Source: Sagittula sp048553715 (lineage in GTDB: Bacteria > Pseudomonadota > Alphaproteobacteria > Rhodobacterales > Rhodobacteraceae). From it: a stretch of 64,000 bases of DNA. Below, piece by piece: positions 62,035 to 64,000 of this stretch. The notes beneath the pieces are model-generated. The model searched no databases, was not told the DNA's origin, and saw nothing but the letters and a program-made list of their open reading frames with translations. The stretch spans positions 496,001-560,000 of the forward strand of contig NZ_JBLZNC010000001.1 of NCBI RefSeq assembly GCF_048553715.1, read 5' to 3'. The translations under genes were made by a program, and so were the position numbers. The first letter of the stretch is position 1; each line of letters opens with the position of its first letter.

Positions 62035-64000
62035 TCAGTACAGACCGCCCGAGGACAGCGTGCCAAAGCCCGCCTTGGGCCCGACAACCGCTTTTTTGCC
62101 GGTGGAGGTGGTCACTTCTTTCGCCACCGCGCCACCATCGGGCCGGATCAGGTCAAAACTGCCCGAGATCGCAAAGCCACCGTCCAGCTGGATGCCCCAG
62201 ATCCCGTTCAGCAGGTCGTCCTCGCGGAAACATTCCGACACCACATTCGGGCCGGAGGCCCCATCTCCCAGACGCGCACCGCTGAACCGGTCGATGTTCA
62301 CGAAATTACAGCTTTCGGGCACTTTGAATTCGCCGCCGCCGTATTTCTTGACCGCTTCACGCATGAACTGGGTGAAGACGGGGCCGCAGAAACCACCGCC
62401 CGACGCCCCGCGCCCAAGGCTGCGCGGCGTGTCATAGCCGATGTAGCAGCCTGCCACGATGTTCGAGGTGAAGCCCACGAACCAGACGTCCTTTGCATCG
62501 TTGGTGGTGCCGGTCTTGCCTGCGGTGGGCACGTTCAGCTTCACCGTCTTGGAGGCCGTGCCGCGTTCCACAACACCGCGCATCATCGACGTCAGCTGAT
62601 AGGCCGTGACAGGGTCCATGACCCGCTCGCGGTCGTTGACAATGCGCGGGCTGCGGCCCTGCGGGAGGTTGGGATCGGCGCAATCCACGCAGACCCGCGC
62701 ATTGCCCTGCGCCGTGTCGTGGCTGTAGACCGTGTTGCCGTAGCGGTCCTGCACCCGGTCAACCAGCGTGGGCTGCACGCGCTCGCCGCCATTGGCGAAC
62801 ATCGCGTAGGCCGCGACAATATTGAACAAGGTCGTCTCGTCCGCGCCAAGCGCGTTCGCCAGAACACGACCCATATTGTCATAGACGCCAAAGCGTTCCG
62901 CATAATCGGCCACGGTGTTCATACCCACCTCTTGCGCCAATCGGATCGTCATCAGGTTACGCGAGTTTTCGATACCCGTGCGCAGCGGCGTCGGCCCGTA
63001 AAACTGGTTAGAGGCGTTTTTCGGACGCCAGACCCCTTGGGGGGTGTTGATCTCGATCGGGGCGTCGACGACGATTGTGGCGGGGGTATAGCCACTGTCC
63101 AACGCCGCCGCGTAGACAAAGGGTTTGAACGACGAGCCCGGCTGGCGTTTCGCCTGCGTGGCACGGTTGAACACCGAGTTCTGGTAGCTAAAGCCCCCCT
63201 GCATGGCAATCACGCGGCCCGTGTTCACGTCCATCGCCATGAACCCGCCCTGCACCTGCGGCACCTGCCGCAGCGACCAGCGGATGAAGTTGCCGGAGCC
63301 GTCCTCGACCATTTCGCGCACGTGGATCACGTCACCTGCCTCGAAATTGTCGAACAGGTTGCCGGTAAACCAGTTGGTGTCAGAGCGCGGCAGCTCCATC
63401 CCGCGCGGATCGTCCAGCGCGATATCCTCGATCCCGATCAGCAGGGAGTTCTCGCGCACTTCGCGCACCACGGCCACGTGCCACGGCGCGACCAGATCGA
63501 CGTCGCGGGCCACGCGGACCTTTGACAGCGCGTCGCGCCACGCGGTCTCGTCGCCCAAGGTCGCCGTGTCGATGGTCTTGCCCGTGCCACGCCAGCGGCC
63601 CAAGCCACGGTCGTATTGTTCCAGCGCACGTTGCAGCGCATGGGCGGCTTCGTTCTGCATTTCCGGGTCCAGCGTGGCGCGCACGGAATAGCCGCCAGAG
63701 AAGAACTGTTCCTCCCCCACATCGCGGCTCAACTGGCGGCGGATTTCGTCGGTGAAATAATCACGCGGCGGCAGCGAGCCCGAGTAGGGTTCGAAATCGC
63801 CGTTCTGCACAGAGCGCAGCGGCAGGGCGACCTCGGATTCGTAGGTGTCGCGGTCGATGTAGCCGTTCTCGAACATCTCTTTGAGCACAAAGTTCCGGCG
63901 GGCGGTCACGCGCTCCTTGCGGCGGACCGGATGGTAATCCGACGGCGCCTTGGGCATCGAGGCGAGCATTGCCGCCTCGTGCGGGGCAAGCTCTGACAGG
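62035..64000 (-). CDS. mrcA: Penicillin-binding protein 1A (partial, C-terminal part)
   Basis: Bifunctional peptidoglycan synthase with transglycosylase and transpeptidase domains. The N-terminus lies beyond the right edge; the visible part begins inside the glycosyltransferase domain (LAPHEAAMLASMPKAPSDYHP, shown in part). The transpeptidase motifs are complete: SxxK in RQPGSSFKP, SxN in ENSRNLM and KTG in GKTGTTND. A long inter-domain insert is present, as in PBP1A of Gram-negatives. The stop is at 62035. The true start cannot be seen. Confidence 0.93.
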   Translation of the reverse strand, partial: LSELAPHEAAMLASMPKAPSDYHPVRRKERVTARRNFVLKEMFENGYIDRDTYESEVALPLRSVQNGDFEPYSGSLPPRDYFTDEIRRQLSRDVGEEQFFSGGYSVRATLDPEMQNEAAHALQRALEQYDRGLGRWRGTGKTIDTATLGDETAWRDALSKVRVARDVDLVAPWHVAVVREVRENSLLIGIEDIALDDPRGMELPRSDTNWFTGNLFDNFEAGDVIHVREMVEDGSGNFIRWSLRQVPQVQGGFMAMDVNTGRVIAMQGGFSYQNSVFNRATQAKRQPGSSFKPFVYAAALDSGYTPATIVVDAPIEINTPQGVWRPKNASNQFYGPTPLRTGIENSRNLMTIRLAQEVGMNTVADYAERFGVYDNMGRVLANALGADETTLFNIVAAYAMFANGGERVQPTLVDRVQDRYGNTVYSHDTAQGNARVCVDCADPNLPQGRSPRIVNDRERVMDPVTAYQLTSMMRGVVERGTASKTVKLNVPTAGKTGTTNDAKDVWFVGFTSNIVAGCYIGYDTPRSLGRGASGGGFCGPVFTQFMREAVKKYGGGEFKVPESCNFVNIDRFSGARLGDGASGPNVVSECFREDDLLNGIWGIQLDGGFAISGSFDLIRPDGGAVAKEVTTSTGKKAVVGPKAGFGTLSSGGLY

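Noticed and set aside
1..64000. Mobile elements, prophage, CRISPR or defence island
   Set aside because: No transposase, integrase, phage structural gene, direct-repeat array or defence gene was seen; gene content and base composition look uniform.

Overview
The window is a contiguous stretch of a high-GC alphaproteobacterial chromosome, most likely from the Roseobacter group of the Rhodobacteraceae. The evidence for this is the gene set and gene order: phoR-pstSCAB, yceD-rpmF-plsX-fabH-ihfA-merR followed by a tRNA-Pro, a B12-dependent class II ribonucleotide reductase, ppiD-like then trpE, bamE-olsB, class II DAHP synthase beside a GlxA-type regulator, a long liv-type ABC operon, and a GC-rich intergenic repeat of the kind I remember from this family. 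I cannot name genus or species. I see no insertion sequence, integrase, prophage, CRISPR array, toxin-antitoxin pair, restriction-modification cassette or secretion system. The region looks like stable core genome.

Layout. 1-5700 (minus): phosphate uptake and sensing, phoR-pstS-pstC-pstA-pstB, with PhoB-box-like repeats and a terminator/attenuator after pstS. 5697-8997 (minus): a Cys/Met PLP enzyme translationally coupled to phoR, then a gamma-carbonic-anhydrase-like protein, gmk and yicC. 9240-15238: a PAS protein, a divergent LysR/VOC pair, class II DAHP synthase, a GlxA/AraC regulator and a secreted PQQ-type sugar dehydrogenase. 15397-21055 (plus): a liv-type ABC importer (SBP, two ATPases, a small secreted Cys-rich protein, two permeases). 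21117-28102: ZIP transporter, XRE-cupin regulator divergent from an acyl/aryl-CoA ligase, FrnE/DsbA oxidoreductase, Bcr-type MFS pump, and a two-gene cassette with a degenerate chemoreceptor-like protein. 28199-31356: icd, a glycosyltransferase, a YitT protein and an EF-hand protein. 31808-36111 (minus): nrdJ with a long regulatory upstream region and a tRNA-Pro(TGG). 36175-44461: DUF192, a double cold-shock protein, pdxH, fabI, gpt, an aminotransferase, a PpiD-like chaperone, trpE and tRNA-Gly(CCC). 44483-49902: an HDAC-family hydrolase, an AbrB-family membrane protein, uup, olsB and bamE. 49994-55003 (plus): the yceD-to-merR lipid/ribosome cluster and tRNA-Pro(GGG). 55127-64000: dcd, an SH3 protein, small unknowns, prfB, an aminotransferase-fold kinase-like (APH) protein and a partial PBP1A gene.

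How the genes work together. The Pst transporter and PhoR form the phosphate uptake and signalling module; phoU/phoB would be expected just beyond position 1. plsX and fabH feed fatty acid and phospholipid synthesis, with fabI elsewhere in the window, and olsB makes a phosphorus-free lipid precursor. nrdJ, dcd, gmk and gpt serve nucleotide supply. Class II DAHP synthase and trpE mark the start of the aromatic pathway and the tryptophan branch.

No clearly new biological system is visible. The best leads are a degenerate methyl-accepting-type protein coupled to a small membrane protein (26272-28102), the 576-base region upstream of nrdJ with DnaA-box and NrdR-box-like motifs, the PhoB-box array, and several small conserved-looking unknown proteins. 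All calls come from reading the sequence; no database search was possible.
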